This document shows, piece after piece, positions 42,656 to 51,270 of a DNA stretch of 64,000 bases (the stretch's first letter is position 1; every line of letters starts with the position of its first letter). This DNA comes from Rhizobium sophorae (GTDB lineage: Bacteria; Pseudomonadota; Alphaproteobacteria; Rhizobiales; Rhizobiaceae): contig NZ_JABFCN010000023.1 in the NCBI RefSeq assembly GCF_013087515.1, positions 279,389 through 343,388 on the forward strand. Direction: 5' to 3'. The position numbers and the translations under genes were made by a program. The notes under the pieces are model-generated. The model did no database searches. It worked only from the letters and a program-made list of their open reading frames with translations, and was not told the origin of the DNA.

Positions 42656-42862
42656 ATGCACAACAAAGAAGCGGATGACGACCAGGCGCCGGATTTGCTC
42701 GCGCACTACCGGCCGCTGGCGATCAGGGCCGTGGCCGCGGCGCTCACCCTCAAGCGCGACAGACCGGATGCCCGCCCGCTGCGCGAGACGGAATGTTCCG
42801 GCCCAGCCTTCGCGGACGATGCACAATGGGACGACGAGCCCGGCATCTCATTCATCCGTTAA
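42656..42862 (+). CDS. Small acidic hypothetical protein upstream of putA
   Basis: A 68-residue frame (MHNKEADDDQAPDLLAHYRPLAIRAVAAALTLK at the start; ends GISFIR) between putR and putA. It has an amphipathic helix in the middle and acidic ends. I know no family. It ends 27 bases before putA on the same strand, so it could be co-transcribed, perhaps as a leader peptide or small partner of PutA. Real coding status is uncertain. Confidence 0.4.
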   Translation: MHNKEADDDQAPDLLAHYRPLAIRAVAAALTLKRDRPDARPLRETECSGPAFADDAQWDDEPGISFIR

Positions 42863-42889
42863 ACCAGACATCGACTGATAGGTACTTTC

Positions 42890-45800
42890 ATGTTGAACGC
42901 AGCGATTGACCCCGCCCCCTCCCGTGATCCCGCCGACGGCGCGCCGTTTTCCGGCTTTGCCCCGCCGATCCGACCGCAATCCGAACTTCGCCAGGCGATC
43001 ACCGCTGCCTATCGCCGGCCGGAAACCGAATGCCTGCCGCCGCTCGTTGCAGCAGCGCGCGTCTCCGAGGCAAAACGCTATGACATTCGCAGCACGGCCC
43101 GCAGCCTGATCGAAGCATTGCGCGCCAAGCACAAGGGGACCGGTGTCGAAGGGCTGGTGCAGGAATACTCGCTCTCCAGCCAGGAAGGCGTGGCGCTCAT
43201 GTGCCTCGCCGAAGCGCTGCTGCGCATTCCCGATACCGAAACGCGGGACGCGCTGATTCGCGACAAGATCGCGGAAGGCAACTGGACCTCCCATATCGGC
43301 GGCGGGAAATCCATGTTCGTCAATGCCGCCACCTGGGGGCTTGTCGTCACCGGCAAGCTCACCTCGACGGTCAACGACCGCAGCCTCTCGGCAGCGCTGA
43401 CGCGGCTGATCGCACGCGCCGGCGAGCCGGTCATCCGTCGCGGCGTCGATATGGCGATGCGCATGATGGGCGAGCAGTTCGTCACCGGCGAAACGATCGC
43501 GGAGGCGCTGAAACGCGCCCGGCCGCTGGAAGCACGCGGCTTCCGCTATTCCTACGACATGCTGGGCGAGGCCGCGACGACGGGCGCTGACGCCGAGCGT
43601 TATTACCGGGATTACGAAAAGGCGATCCACGCCATCGGCAAGGCGTCGGACGGGCGCGGCATCTATGACGGCCCGGGCATATCGATCAAGCTTTCGGCCC
43701 TGCATCCGCGTTACGTGAGGTCGCAGGCCGGCCGGGTGATGAGCGAGCTGCTGCCGAAGGTCAAGGCGCTGGCCGTTCTCGCCAAGACCTATGATATCGG
43801 CCTCAATATCGACGCCGAGGAGGCCGATCGGCTGGAGCTTTCGCTCGACCTCCTCGAGGAGCTTTGCTTTGCCCCTGATCTCGCCGGATGGAGCGGGCTG
43901 GGCTTCGTCGTGCAGGCCTATGGCAAGCGCTGCCCCTTCGTCCTCGACTATATCATCGATCTTGCGCGCCGCTCCGGGCGCCGGATCATGGTCCGTCTCG
44001 TCAAGGGCGCCTATTGGGATGCGGAGATCAAGCGTGCCCAGCTGGACGGGCTCGACGGCTATCCGGTCTATACCCGCAAGATCTACACCGATGTCGCCTA
44101 CATCGCCTGCGCGCGCAAGCTGCTCGATGCTCCGGATGCGGTCTTCCCGCAATTTGCCACCCATAATGCGCAGACGCTCGCCACGATCTATCGTCTGGCG
44201 GGTCCTGATTTCACCGTCGGCAAATATGAGTTTCAATGCCTGCACGGCATGGGCGAACCGCTCTACGACGAGGTTGTCGGAAAGGAAAAGCTGGACCGGC
44301 CCTGCCGCATTTATGCGCCTGTGGGAACACATGAGACGCTGCTCGCCTACCTGGTGCGGCGTCTTCTGGAAAACGGCGCCAATTCCTCCTTCGTGCACCG
44401 GATCTCCGATCCGAATGTCTCGGTCGAGGCGCTGATTGCCGATCCCGCCGAAATCGTCGCAGCCATGCCTGTCGTTGGCGCCCCCCACGCGCAGATCGCC
44501 TCGCCGAAGGCTCTTTACGGCAGCGCCCGGGCCAATTCCGACGGTCTCGATCTCTCGAACGAAGCCACGCTTTTGGACTTGTCGCAGGCGCTCGCTTCCA
44601 CGGCTGCTGCCCCATGGCATGCGCTTCCCCTCCTTGCCGACGGCTCTATGGATGGGGTGACGCGCGATGTTCTCAATCCTGCCGATCACCGGGACATCGT
44701 CGGCACGGTAACCGAAGTGAAGGTCGAGGAGGCCGCACGCATCGTTCAAATGGCTGCGGATCATGCGCCGCAATGGGCCGCCGTGCCGCCGGCCGAGCGT
44801 GCCGCCTGCCTGGAACGGGCGGCCGACATCATGCAGGCTCGCATCAAGGTGCTGATGGGCATCGTCATGCGCGAGGCCGGCAAATCAGCGGCCAATGCCG
44901 TCGGCGAGGTGCGTGAGGCGATCGACTTCCTGCGCTACTACGCCGAGCAGGCCCGCAAGACCCTCGGCCCCTCGCATGCGCCCCTCGGCCCGATCGTCTG
45001 CATCAGCCCGTGGAATTTCCCGCTGGCGATTTTCACCGGACAGGTCGCCGCAGCCTTGGTTGCAGGCAATCCCGTGCTTGCCAAACCTGCCGGCGTCACG
45101 CCGATCATCGCTTCGGAGAGCGTCAAGATCCTCCACGAGGCGGGCGTGCCTGTCGGTGCCCTGCAGTTCGTGCCCGGCAGCGGCCGTCTCGGCGCCGGCT
45201 TGGTCGGGGCGGAGGAAACGGCAGGCGTCATGTTTACCGGGTCGACCGAAGTTGCCCGGATGATCCAGGCGCAACTGGCCGAACGGTTGTCGGCAAGCGG
45301 CAAGCCGATTCCGCTGATTGCCGAAACCGGTGGCCAGAACGGCATGATCGTCGATTCCTCGGCATTGGCCGAGCAGGTGGTGGCCGATGTCATTGCCTCT
45401 GCCTTCGACAGCGCCGGTCAGCGCTGCTCGGCGCTCAGGGTTCTCTGCCTCCAGGACGATGTCGCCGACAGGACCCTTAACATGCTGAAGGGCGCCTTCC
45501 GCGAGCTGACGATGGGCCGTACCGATCGCCTGAGCATCGATGTCGGCCCTGTCATCAACGACAGCGCAAAGACGGAGATCGACCAGCATATCGAGCATAT
45601 GCGCGGCTTGGGCCGGAAGGTGGATCAACTGCCGCTGCCCGAAAGTGCTGCGGCGGGGACCTTCGTCCCGCCGACGATCATTGAGATCAAATCCCTGTCG
45701 GACCTGACGAGGGAGATCTTCGGCCCGGTCCTGCATGTCGTCCGCTTCAAGCGAAACGGGCTCGACCGTCTGATCGACGACATCAACGCATCGGGTTATG

Positions 45801-46597
45801 GTCTGACATTCGGGCTTCACACCCGGCTTGACGAAACGATCGCGCATGTGACCAGCCGCATCAAGGCAGGAAACCTTTATGTCAACCGCAACATCATCGG
45901 CGCCGTCGTCGGCGTGCAGCCCTTCGGCGGCCGCGGCTTGTCGGGAACGGGCCCGAAGGCCGGCGGTCCGCTCTATATCGGCCGGCTGGTGCAGCGTGCG
46001 CCCGTGCCGCCGCAGCAGGATTCCGTCCATACCGACCTCGCCCTTCGTGACTACATCGTCTGGCTCGACAAGAAGGGCCTGTTGGGCGAGGGGGAAGTGG
46101 CGCGTGGATATGCGAGCCGCTCGGCGCTCGGGCTCGAACGCGAACTCACCGGTCCGGTGGGCGAACTCAATCTCTACGCGCTCCATCCCCGCGGTCGTAT
46201 TCTCCTCGTGCCGCAGACCGAAGGCGGGCTTCATCGCCAGATTGCCGCAGCCCTATCGACCGGCAACCATATCGTCGTCGACGCGGCTTCCCTATCGAAG
46301 TCAGTCCTGGCAGACCTTCCGGCGGCCGTCGCCGGCCGGATCTCCTGGACCTGGGATTGGGAAATGGACGGGCCGTTCTCCGGCGCGCTCGTCGAAGGGA
46401 ATCGCAACAGGGTTCTCGCCGTCAATCAGAAGATTGCTCACCTGCCCGGTCCGCTGCTGCTGGTCCAGGCCGCGACGAGCGAGGAACTGGCGAGCGATCC
46501 CGAAGCCTATTGCCTCAACTGGTTGCTGGAGGAGGTGTCGACGTCGATCAACACCGCGGCTGCCGGCGGCAATGCAAGCCTGATGGCCATCGGCTGA
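42890..46597 (+). CDS. putA: Bifunctional proline dehydrogenase / L-glutamate gamma-semialdehyde dehydrogenase
   Basis: A 1235-residue PutA that oxidises proline to glutamate in two steps with FAD and NAD. There is no N-terminal ribbon-helix-helix, so it is not a self-repressing PutA. The proline dehydrogenase barrel spans about 170-480 (NIDAEEADRLELSLDLLE, RLVKGAYWDAEIKRAQ, FATHNAQTL). The aldehyde dehydrogenase spans about 560-1020 (SPWNFPLAIFTGQ, FTGSTEVA, the Glu in IAETGGQNG and catalytic Cys in AGQRCSALR near residue 846). The last 200 residues form the C-terminal domain of long PutAs. Regulated by the divergent PutR. Proline released from stachydrine by the betaine genes would be its substrate. 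Confidence 0.97.
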   Translation: MLNAAIDPAPSRDPADGAPFSGFAPPIRPQSELRQAITAAYRRPETECLPPLVAAARVSEAKRYDIRSTARSLIEALRAKHKGTGVEGLVQEYSLSSQEGVALMCLAEALLRIPDTETRDALIRDKIAEGNWTSHIGGGKSMFVNAATWGLVVTGKLTSTVNDRSLSAALTRLIARAGEPVIRRGVDMAMRMMGEQFVTGETIAEALKRARPLEARGFRYSYDMLGEAATTGADAERYYRDYEKAIHAIGKASDGRGIYDGPGISIKLSALHPRYVRSQAGRVMSELLPKVKALAVLAKTYDIGLNIDAEEADRLELSLDLLEELCFAPDLAGWSGLGFVVQAYGKRCPFVLDYIIDLARRSGRRIMVRLVKGAYWDAEIKRAQLDGLDGYPVYTRKIYTDVAYIACARKLLDAPDAVFPQFATHNAQTLATIYRLAGPDFTVGKYEFQCLHGMGEPLYDEVVGKEKLDRPCRIYAPVGTHETLLAYLVRRLLENGANSSFVHRISDPNVSVEALIADPAEIVAAMPVVGAPHAQIASPKALYGSARANSDGLDLSNEATLLDLSQALASTAAAPWHALPLLADGSMDGVTRDVLNPADHRDIVGTVTEVKVEEAARIVQMAADHAPQWAAVPPAERAACLERAADIMQARIKVLMGIVMREAGKSAANAVGEVREAIDFLRYYAEQARKTLGPSHAPLGPIVCISPWNFPLAIFTGQVAAALVAGNPVLAKPAGVTPIIASESVKILHEAGVPVGALQFVPGSGRLGAGLVGAEETAGVMFTGSTEVARMIQAQLAERLSASGKPIPLIAETGGQNGMIVDSSALAEQVVADVIASAFDSAGQRCSALRVLCLQDDVADRTLNMLKGAFRELTMGRTDRLSIDVGPVINDSAKTEIDQHIEHMRGLGRKVDQLPLPESAAAGTFVPPTIIEIKSLSDLTREIFGPVLHVVRFKRNGLDRLIDDINASGYGLTFGLHTRLDETIAHVTSRIKAGNLYVNRNIIGAVVGVQPFGGRGLSGTGPKAGGPLYIGRLVQRAPVPPQQDSVHTDLALRDYIVWLDKKGLLGEGEVARGYASRSALGLERELTGPVGELNLYALHPRGRILLVPQTEGGLHRQIAAALSTGNHIVVDAASLSKSVLADLPAAVAGRISWTWDWEMDGPFSGALVEGNRNRVLAVNQKIAHLPGPLLLVQAATSEELASDPEAYCLNWLLEEVSTSINTAAAGGNASLMAIG

Positions 46598-46607
46598 GTA
46601 ACAGGAC

Positions 46608-46630
46608 GAGGGCGCAGAAAATGCGCCCTC
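46608..46630 (+). terminator. Hairpin after putA
   Basis: gagggcgc (46608-46615) pairs with gcgccctc (46623-46630) around a seven-base A-rich loop, eleven bases after the putA stop. No clean T-run. Confidence 0.6.
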
Positions 46631-46977
46631 GAAACTCTAGACGGAAAAGAGGCCCTCTTCCCGGAATTCAATCTTGCTTCCTCGGCCTATACGGCGTCGG
46701 GCGGCGATCCGCTGGCGACACGGTATTGCCGGCGTGAGGAACGACGATTGGAAAGGCAGTTTCGGGAAACCTCGCCGCCTTCATGTACTTGCTCGAACAA
46801 GTCTTTCCAGGTCATCGGCATCCAAGGACTCTACGACGGCCTTGCTGCCTGCTTTCCCCTCCACAGGTTGCCGTCTTCGTCCGCAAGCGCCCCACCTCGA
46901 CAGGCATGAAGAAGCCCATCCCAAGGATGTTCATGGGCAAAAGGCGTGTTCGGTCGTGCAGTGCGCGTAAAAGCCGC

Positions 46978-47022
46978 TTGACAAAAAGCGTTCGCCGCGA
47001 CTATTGGGTAATCGATCACCCA
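46978..47022 (+). promoter_or_regulatory. Promoter and LacI-type operator of the fructoside operon
   Basis: A perfect -35 ttgaca (46978-46983) with a possible -10 tattgg at 47002-47007. Overlapping it is an 18-base palindrome at 47005-47022 (tgggtaatc and gatcaccca, one mismatch) centred on CG, as LacI-family operators are. The ribosome site aaggagg follows directly. The layout implies autoregulation by the LacI protein and control of the entire operon. Confidence 0.65.
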
Positions 47023-47028
47023 AGGAGG

Positions 47029-48039
47029 ATGGTGCGGATCGTGGCAGTATCTCTTTCTGACATCGCGGAACGTGCGGGCGTCTCGGTAAAGACGGTTTCC
47101 GGCGCATTGCACGGTGGCTCCGCCCGCATGTCGGACGATACGCGCCAGAAGGTCAAGGCCATTGCGGAAGAGCTCGGCTACGTGACCAACCTTGCGGCGC
47201 GTGGCGTGCGTCAGGGCTGGCTGCCGCTGGTCGGCGTCGTCTCCGACGGCCTCATCACTTCGCCCTTCGCCACCGAGATCGTGCGTGGCCTCGACGGGGC
47301 GGCCCGCAGCGCCGGCATGGCGGTCTTTGCGGTCAACCACCGCAGCGGCCAGTCTATCGGCTCGGTGCTCGACGAGGTGCAGCAGTTCCGGCCGCGCGCC
47401 GTTGCTTATGCCGCCATGTACCACAAGGATGTCGCCCTGCCGGACAGGTTGGCGGGCGCCGTCGGCGTCATGATCAACTGCCGCGAGGCTGCCGGCCGCG
47501 TCACCGCGCTGGTGCCGGACGAAGAGGGCGGCGCGCGGGAGATCGTGCGTTATCTCCTCGTCGCCGGCCGCCGGCGCATCGCCTTCATCAACCTGCCAGG
47601 CATTCTCGCCGGCACGCTACGTGAGATGGGGTTTCGTGCGGCGCTTGAGGAGGCGGGCATCGACCACCTCGGGGTGTTTCCGGCGGTGCGCCGCAGCGTC
47701 TACAGCGACCGCGCGCCAAGCCTTGTTGCCTCTCATGTGGAGGCGCTTCTGAAATCCGGTCAACGGCCTGACGCCATCTTGTGCGGCAATGACCGTGTGG
47801 CGATGGAAGTCTATGCGGCGCTTGCCCGCGCCGGCCTTCGCATCCCGGATGATATCGCGGTGGCAAGCTTCGACAACCAGGTCGAGATTGCCTCGCGGCT
47901 GGACCCGCCATTGACGACGATGGCCCTGCCGCACCGCGCCATGGGCCGCCTTGCCATGGAGATCCTCCTGGCCGAGCAGCCCGAACCGCCGCATCTGCGG
48001 AAACTGCCGTTCCATCTGGTCGAACGGGCATCCGTCTGA
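47029..48039 (+). CDS. LacI-family transcriptional repressor
   Basis: A 336-residue regulator: HTH at residues 8-30 (SLSDIAERAGVSVKTVSGAL) with hinge VTNLAARGVRQG, then a periplasmic-binding-protein-like sugar domain (VGVVSDGLITSPFATEIVRGLDGAA, DAILCGNDRVAMEVYAALARAGLRIPDDIAVASFDN). It lacks the usual hinge-helix Leu of LacI, which is common in this subgroup. Start codon is uncertain: ATG 47029, GTG 47032 or GTG 47041 all follow aaggagg. First gene of the fructoside operon. Confidence 0.9.
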   Translation: MVRIVAVSLSDIAERAGVSVKTVSGALHGGSARMSDDTRQKVKAIAEELGYVTNLAARGVRQGWLPLVGVVSDGLITSPFATEIVRGLDGAARSAGMAVFAVNHRSGQSIGSVLDEVQQFRPRAVAYAAMYHKDVALPDRLAGAVGVMINCREAAGRVTALVPDEEGGAREIVRYLLVAGRRRIAFINLPGILAGTLREMGFRAALEEAGIDHLGVFPAVRRSVYSDRAPSLVASHVEALLKSGQRPDAILCGNDRVAMEVYAALARAGLRIPDDIAVASFDNQVEIASRLDPPLTTMALPHRAMGRLAMEILLAEQPEPPHLRKLPFHLVERASV

Positions 48040-48070
48040 ACATCGAGTGTCTAACAGGAGGAGAATATCA

Positions 48071-49375
48071 ATGAGCATTTCAATGGGTAATCGTTTACTT
48101 TCCGCACTCCTAGCGTCCGCCGCGCTGGTCGCGACCGCCGGTTTCGCCGAGGCGAAGACCGTCATCCACGTCATGCATCAGGGCGATCCCGGCTGGGTGA
48201 AGGCCTATGGCGACGTTGCCGCCCGCTTCGAGGCCGCCAATCCCGATGTCGACATCGAGATGATCTACGCGCCGCACGATGCCTATAACGAGAAGTTCAG
48301 CGCCGCCGTCATGGCCAAGCAGCTGCCCGATATCATGGAACTCGATGCTCCGTTCCTCGCCAATTATGTCTGGTCGGGCTATCTGCAGCCCGTCAAGCCG
48401 CTCATTGACAAGGACCTGCTCGATGACATGACGGATTCGAATATCGCCCAGGGCACCTATCCGATCGACAAGGATCTCTATGCGATCGGCCTCACCGACT
48501 CCTCGGTCGTGCTCTACGGCAACAAGAAATATCTTGAAGCCATTGGCGCCCGCATTCCGAAATCGGTCGATGATGCCTGGACCCGTGAGGAATTCGAAGG
48601 CTATCTCGAAAAGCTCTCCAAGCTCGAGGGCGTGAAGTGGCCGATTGACACCTTCCGAGGTTACGGCATCAAGACCGAGTGGATCACCTATGCCTACGGC
48701 CCCCTGCTCGAAAGCGCCGGCTGCGACCTGATCGACCGCAAGACCTGGAAGGCGAGCGGCACGCTCGATGGCGAGGCCTGCGTCAAGGCGCTGACGATGA
48801 TGCAGGACTGGGTGAAGAAGGGCTGGGTCGTACCGACTTCGTCGGGGACCAACCAGTTCTATGCCGAGGGACAGCCGGCCGCGCTCGCCATGGGCGGCCA
48901 CTGGTTCTACGCGGAGGCATCGGCAGCGATGAAGGACAATATCGTCGTCATGCCGCTGCCGAAGATCGGCGACAAGGGCGTGAGCCCGAACGGAACCTGG
49001 ATCTGGGGCATTTCCGCGACCTCGGAAAACCCTGAGATCGCCGGCAAGTTTCTGAGCTTCCTGCTGAAGGACAAGGAATACCGGGAGTACGCCAAGACCC
49101 AGTCCGCCTATCCGGGCCTCAAGAGCTTCGCCGCCGGTTCCCCGCTCTATGCGGAAGGTGGTCCGCTCGCCGTCGCCTTTGAGCAGGCTTCCAAGACCGC
49201 GATCGCCCGTCCGCCGCACCCGGCCTATCCGACGATCACCTCGGCCTTCATGCAGGCCGTCGACAAGATCTTCAACGGTGGTGACGCGCAGGAAGCGCTG
49301 ACGGCCGCCGCCAAGAAGATCGACGAGGATATCGAGGACAACGCCGGCTACCCGCCCTTCGACGAGCAGCAGTAA
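48071..49375 (+). CDS. Periplasmic sugar-binding protein (extracellular solute-binding family 1)
   Basis: A 434-residue binding protein with a signal peptide (residues 1-28, ending AGFAEAKTV). The body shows the family 1 pattern: FEAANPDVDIEMIYAPHD, the GxxPDI-type line AKQLPDIMELDAPFL, and the late GTWIWGISATSENPEIAGKFLSFLL. ggaggag precedes ATG 48071. With two permeases and an intracellular GH32 enzyme after it, the ligand is probably sucrose, raffinose-like or short fructo-oligosaccharide. Confidence 0.9.
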   Translation: MSISMGNRLLSALLASAALVATAGFAEAKTVIHVMHQGDPGWVKAYGDVAARFEAANPDVDIEMIYAPHDAYNEKFSAAVMAKQLPDIMELDAPFLANYVWSGYLQPVKPLIDKDLLDDMTDSNIAQGTYPIDKDLYAIGLTDSSVVLYGNKKYLEAIGARIPKSVDDAWTREEFEGYLEKLSKLEGVKWPIDTFRGYGIKTEWITYAYGPLLESAGCDLIDRKTWKASGTLDGEACVKALTMMQDWVKKGWVVPTSSGTNQFYAEGQPAALAMGGHWFYAEASAAMKDNIVVMPLPKIGDKGVSPNGTWIWGISATSENPEIAGKFLSFLLKDKEYREYAKTQSAYPGLKSFAAGSPLYAEGGPLAVAFEQASKTAIARPPHPAYPTITSAFMQAVDKIFNGGDAQEALTAAAKKIDEDIEDNAGYPPFDEQQ

Positions 49376-49449
49376 GGGGTTTTGACGGGGCCGGCTCGTC
49401 CTGCCGGCCCCTGGACCATCTCGGGAGGATGACCGATGAGGAGGAAACA

Positions 49450-50382
49450 ATGACTTTGCAACAGACCTCCACGCCCGCTTTGCGACGTCCGGCCAAACGC
49501 CGCGACAACAAGCGGCTCTGGCAGGAAATGGCGATGATCGCACCTGCCTTTCTGCTTATGGCGATATTCCTGATCACGCCGTTTCTCTTGTCCTTCTGGA
49601 CGGCGATGACCAACCAGCCGCTCGTGCCGCGCCCGACGCCGGTGCGCTTCGTCGGCCTCCTGAATTTCGAGCGCGTCTTCACCGATCCGCTGTTCTGGAC
49701 CTCGCTGTGGAACGTTACGCGCTTCACCGTCTGGGTGCTGCCGCTGCAGTGCGGCCTCGCCTTCCTGACCGCGCTGCTCTTGCATCAGAAGCTGCCGATG
49801 CAAAACCTGCTGCGCGGCCTGTTCTTCCTGCCGGCGATCACCTCCATGGTGGTGGTCTGCGTCATCTGGGGCACGCTTTTCCAGTACCCGAGCGGCCCGC
49901 TCAACCAGATCGTCGGTTTCCTTTCCGGCGGCACGATCCAGCCGATCGACTGGCTCGGCGACCCCAGCTGGGCGATGTTCTCCATCGTGTTGCTTTCAGC
50001 CTGGCAGGCCTATGGCTTTCAGATGATCATCTATCTCGCCGGCCTGCAGGGCATTCCCGAAGAACTGTACGATGCCGCCCGCATCGACGGGGCAAGCGCG
50101 TTGCGCCGCTTCTGGCACGTCACCATGCCCGGCCTTCGCCCGACCCATGTCTTCGTGCTGGTCATCACCACGATCCAGGCCTTCAAGCTCTATACCCAGG
50201 TGGCAATCCTCACCCAGGGCGGCCCGAACGAAAGCACCGAAACCGTTGTCCACTACATGGTGCGCGCCGGCTTCGAGGAGCAGAAACTCGGCTACGCATC
50301 GGCCGTTTCCGTCATCCTCTTCGTCATCGTTCTTCTGATCGCGCTCCTGCAACGCAAACTCCTGAGGCGCTTCGATGTCTGA
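49450..50382 (+). CDS. Sugar ABC transporter permease (MalF-type)
   Basis: A 310-residue inner-membrane permease with six predicted helices and the coupling segment EELYDAARIDGASALRRFWHVTMPGLRP (EAA loop) near residue 205. ATG 49450 follows gaggagg; an upstream ATG at 49429 is less well placed. Overlaps the second permease by eight bases. Sequence fits the carbohydrate uptake transporter-1 class. Confidence 0.93.
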   Translation: MTLQQTSTPALRRPAKRRDNKRLWQEMAMIAPAFLLMAIFLITPFLLSFWTAMTNQPLVPRPTPVRFVGLLNFERVFTDPLFWTSLWNVTRFTVWVLPLQCGLAFLTALLLHQKLPMQNLLRGLFFLPAITSMVVVCVIWGTLFQYPSGPLNQIVGFLSGGTIQPIDWLGDPSWAMFSIVLLSAWQAYGFQMIIYLAGLQGIPEELYDAARIDGASALRRFWHVTMPGLRPTHVFVLVITTIQAFKLYTQVAILTQGGPNESTETVVHYMVRAGFEEQKLGYASAVSVILFVIVLLIALLQRKLLRRFDV

Positions 50383-51268
50383 TCTCGCTTTGACCCAGCC
50401 CGTCCCGCTGGCAATCGCAAGGGGCAACGGCAAGAGAAGCCTGCGCATCGTGCAGAGCCTCTGCATCCTGGTCATCGCACTGGTGATGATCTCGCCGCTG
50501 TTCATGCTGCTGATCGCCAGCCTGAAGGACGACCGCTTCCGCATCCTCGCCGACATGGGCAGCTTCCGCGCCTTCTGGGTCAGCGACCCGACGCTGTCGA
50601 ACTACAAGGAGATCGCCCATTTCTCCGGCGAGCTGGCCTATGGCCGATATCTCTTCAATTCGCTGGTGATCCTCGTCGCCACAGTCGTCTCGGGACTGGT
50701 CGTCAATTCCATGGCGGGCTTCGTTCTCGCCTGGGGCTCGCTGCGCGGCAAGGCGGCACTCTTGGCGCTGGTCGTCGCGCTCTATGTCATCCCGCAGGAA
50801 AGCATCATCATGCCGCTCGTCGTCATGATGTCGCGGGCGGGGCTGACGGATACCTTCGCGGTGCAGATCCTGCCCTGGGTGGCAAGCCCGCTCTATGTCT
50901 TCCTCTTCTACCAGTTCTTCGCGCAGCTGCCGAAAGAACTCTATGAAGCGGCGGAAATGGACGGCGCATCGGCCTTCCGCATCTACCGGTCGATCTACAT
51001 GCCGCTCAGCCTGCCGGCGCTCGCCACGGTCTCGATCCTCATGGGCATCGAAAGCTGGAACCAGTATCTGTGGCCGACGCTGGTCACCCAGACCGACTAT
51101 GCCCGGCCGATTGCCGTCGCCATCGCCACCTTCTTCGGACAGGACAGCATCTACTGGGACCGCGCCATGGCCGCATCGGTGCTGATGATGATCCCGGTCC
51201 TCATTCTCTATCTGGCTTTCCAGCGCTGGTTCGTCAGTTCATTCGTCGGCTCCGCCGTGAAAGGTTGA
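50375..51268 (+). CDS. Sugar ABC transporter permease (MalG-type)
   Basis: A 297-residue partner permease. Six helices, a long periplasmic loop near residue 50, and the EAA loop KELYEAAEMDGASAFRIYRSIYMPLSLPAL near residue 185. Translationally coupled to the first permease and ending two bases before the GH32 gene. The dedicated ATPase is broken (next entries), so a shared sugar ATPase must energise it if the system works. Confidence 0.93.
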   Translation: MSDLALTQPVPLAIARGNGKRSLRIVQSLCILVIALVMISPLFMLLIASLKDDRFRILADMGSFRAFWVSDPTLSNYKEIAHFSGELAYGRYLFNSLVILVATVVSGLVVNSMAGFVLAWGSLRGKAALLALVVALYVIPQESIIMPLVVMMSRAGLTDTFAVQILPWVASPLYVFLFYQFFAQLPKELYEAAEMDGASAFRIYRSIYMPLSLPALATVSILMGIESWNQYLWPTLVTQTDYARPIAVAIATFFGQDSIYWDRAMAASVLMMIPVLILYLAFQRWFVSSFVGSAVKG

Positions 51269-51270
51269 TC

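Larger units (their letters stand above)
46598..47028. other. Spacer between putA and the LacI gene
   Basis: No gene is supported. It holds the putA terminator near its start and the promoter and operator of the LacI operon at its end. The middle part (46640-46970) has no family I recognise and no ribosome-bound open frame. Confidence 0.5.

Noticed and set aside
42848..44773. 641-codon open frame on the minus strand
   Set aside because: Fully antisense to the proline dehydrogenase half of putA, with no recognisable domain.
44885..46234. 449-codon open frame on the minus strand
   Set aside because: Antisense to the aldehyde dehydrogenase half of putA; low-complexity Arg/Asp/His composition.
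48083..48098. Sequence tgggtaatcgtttact resembling half of the LacI operator
   Set aside because: It lies inside the signal-peptide codons of the binding protein and only one half matches, so chance is more likely.
48110..49543. 477-codon open frame on the minus strand
   Set aside because: Antisense to the sugar-binding protein gene, no motif and no ribosome site.
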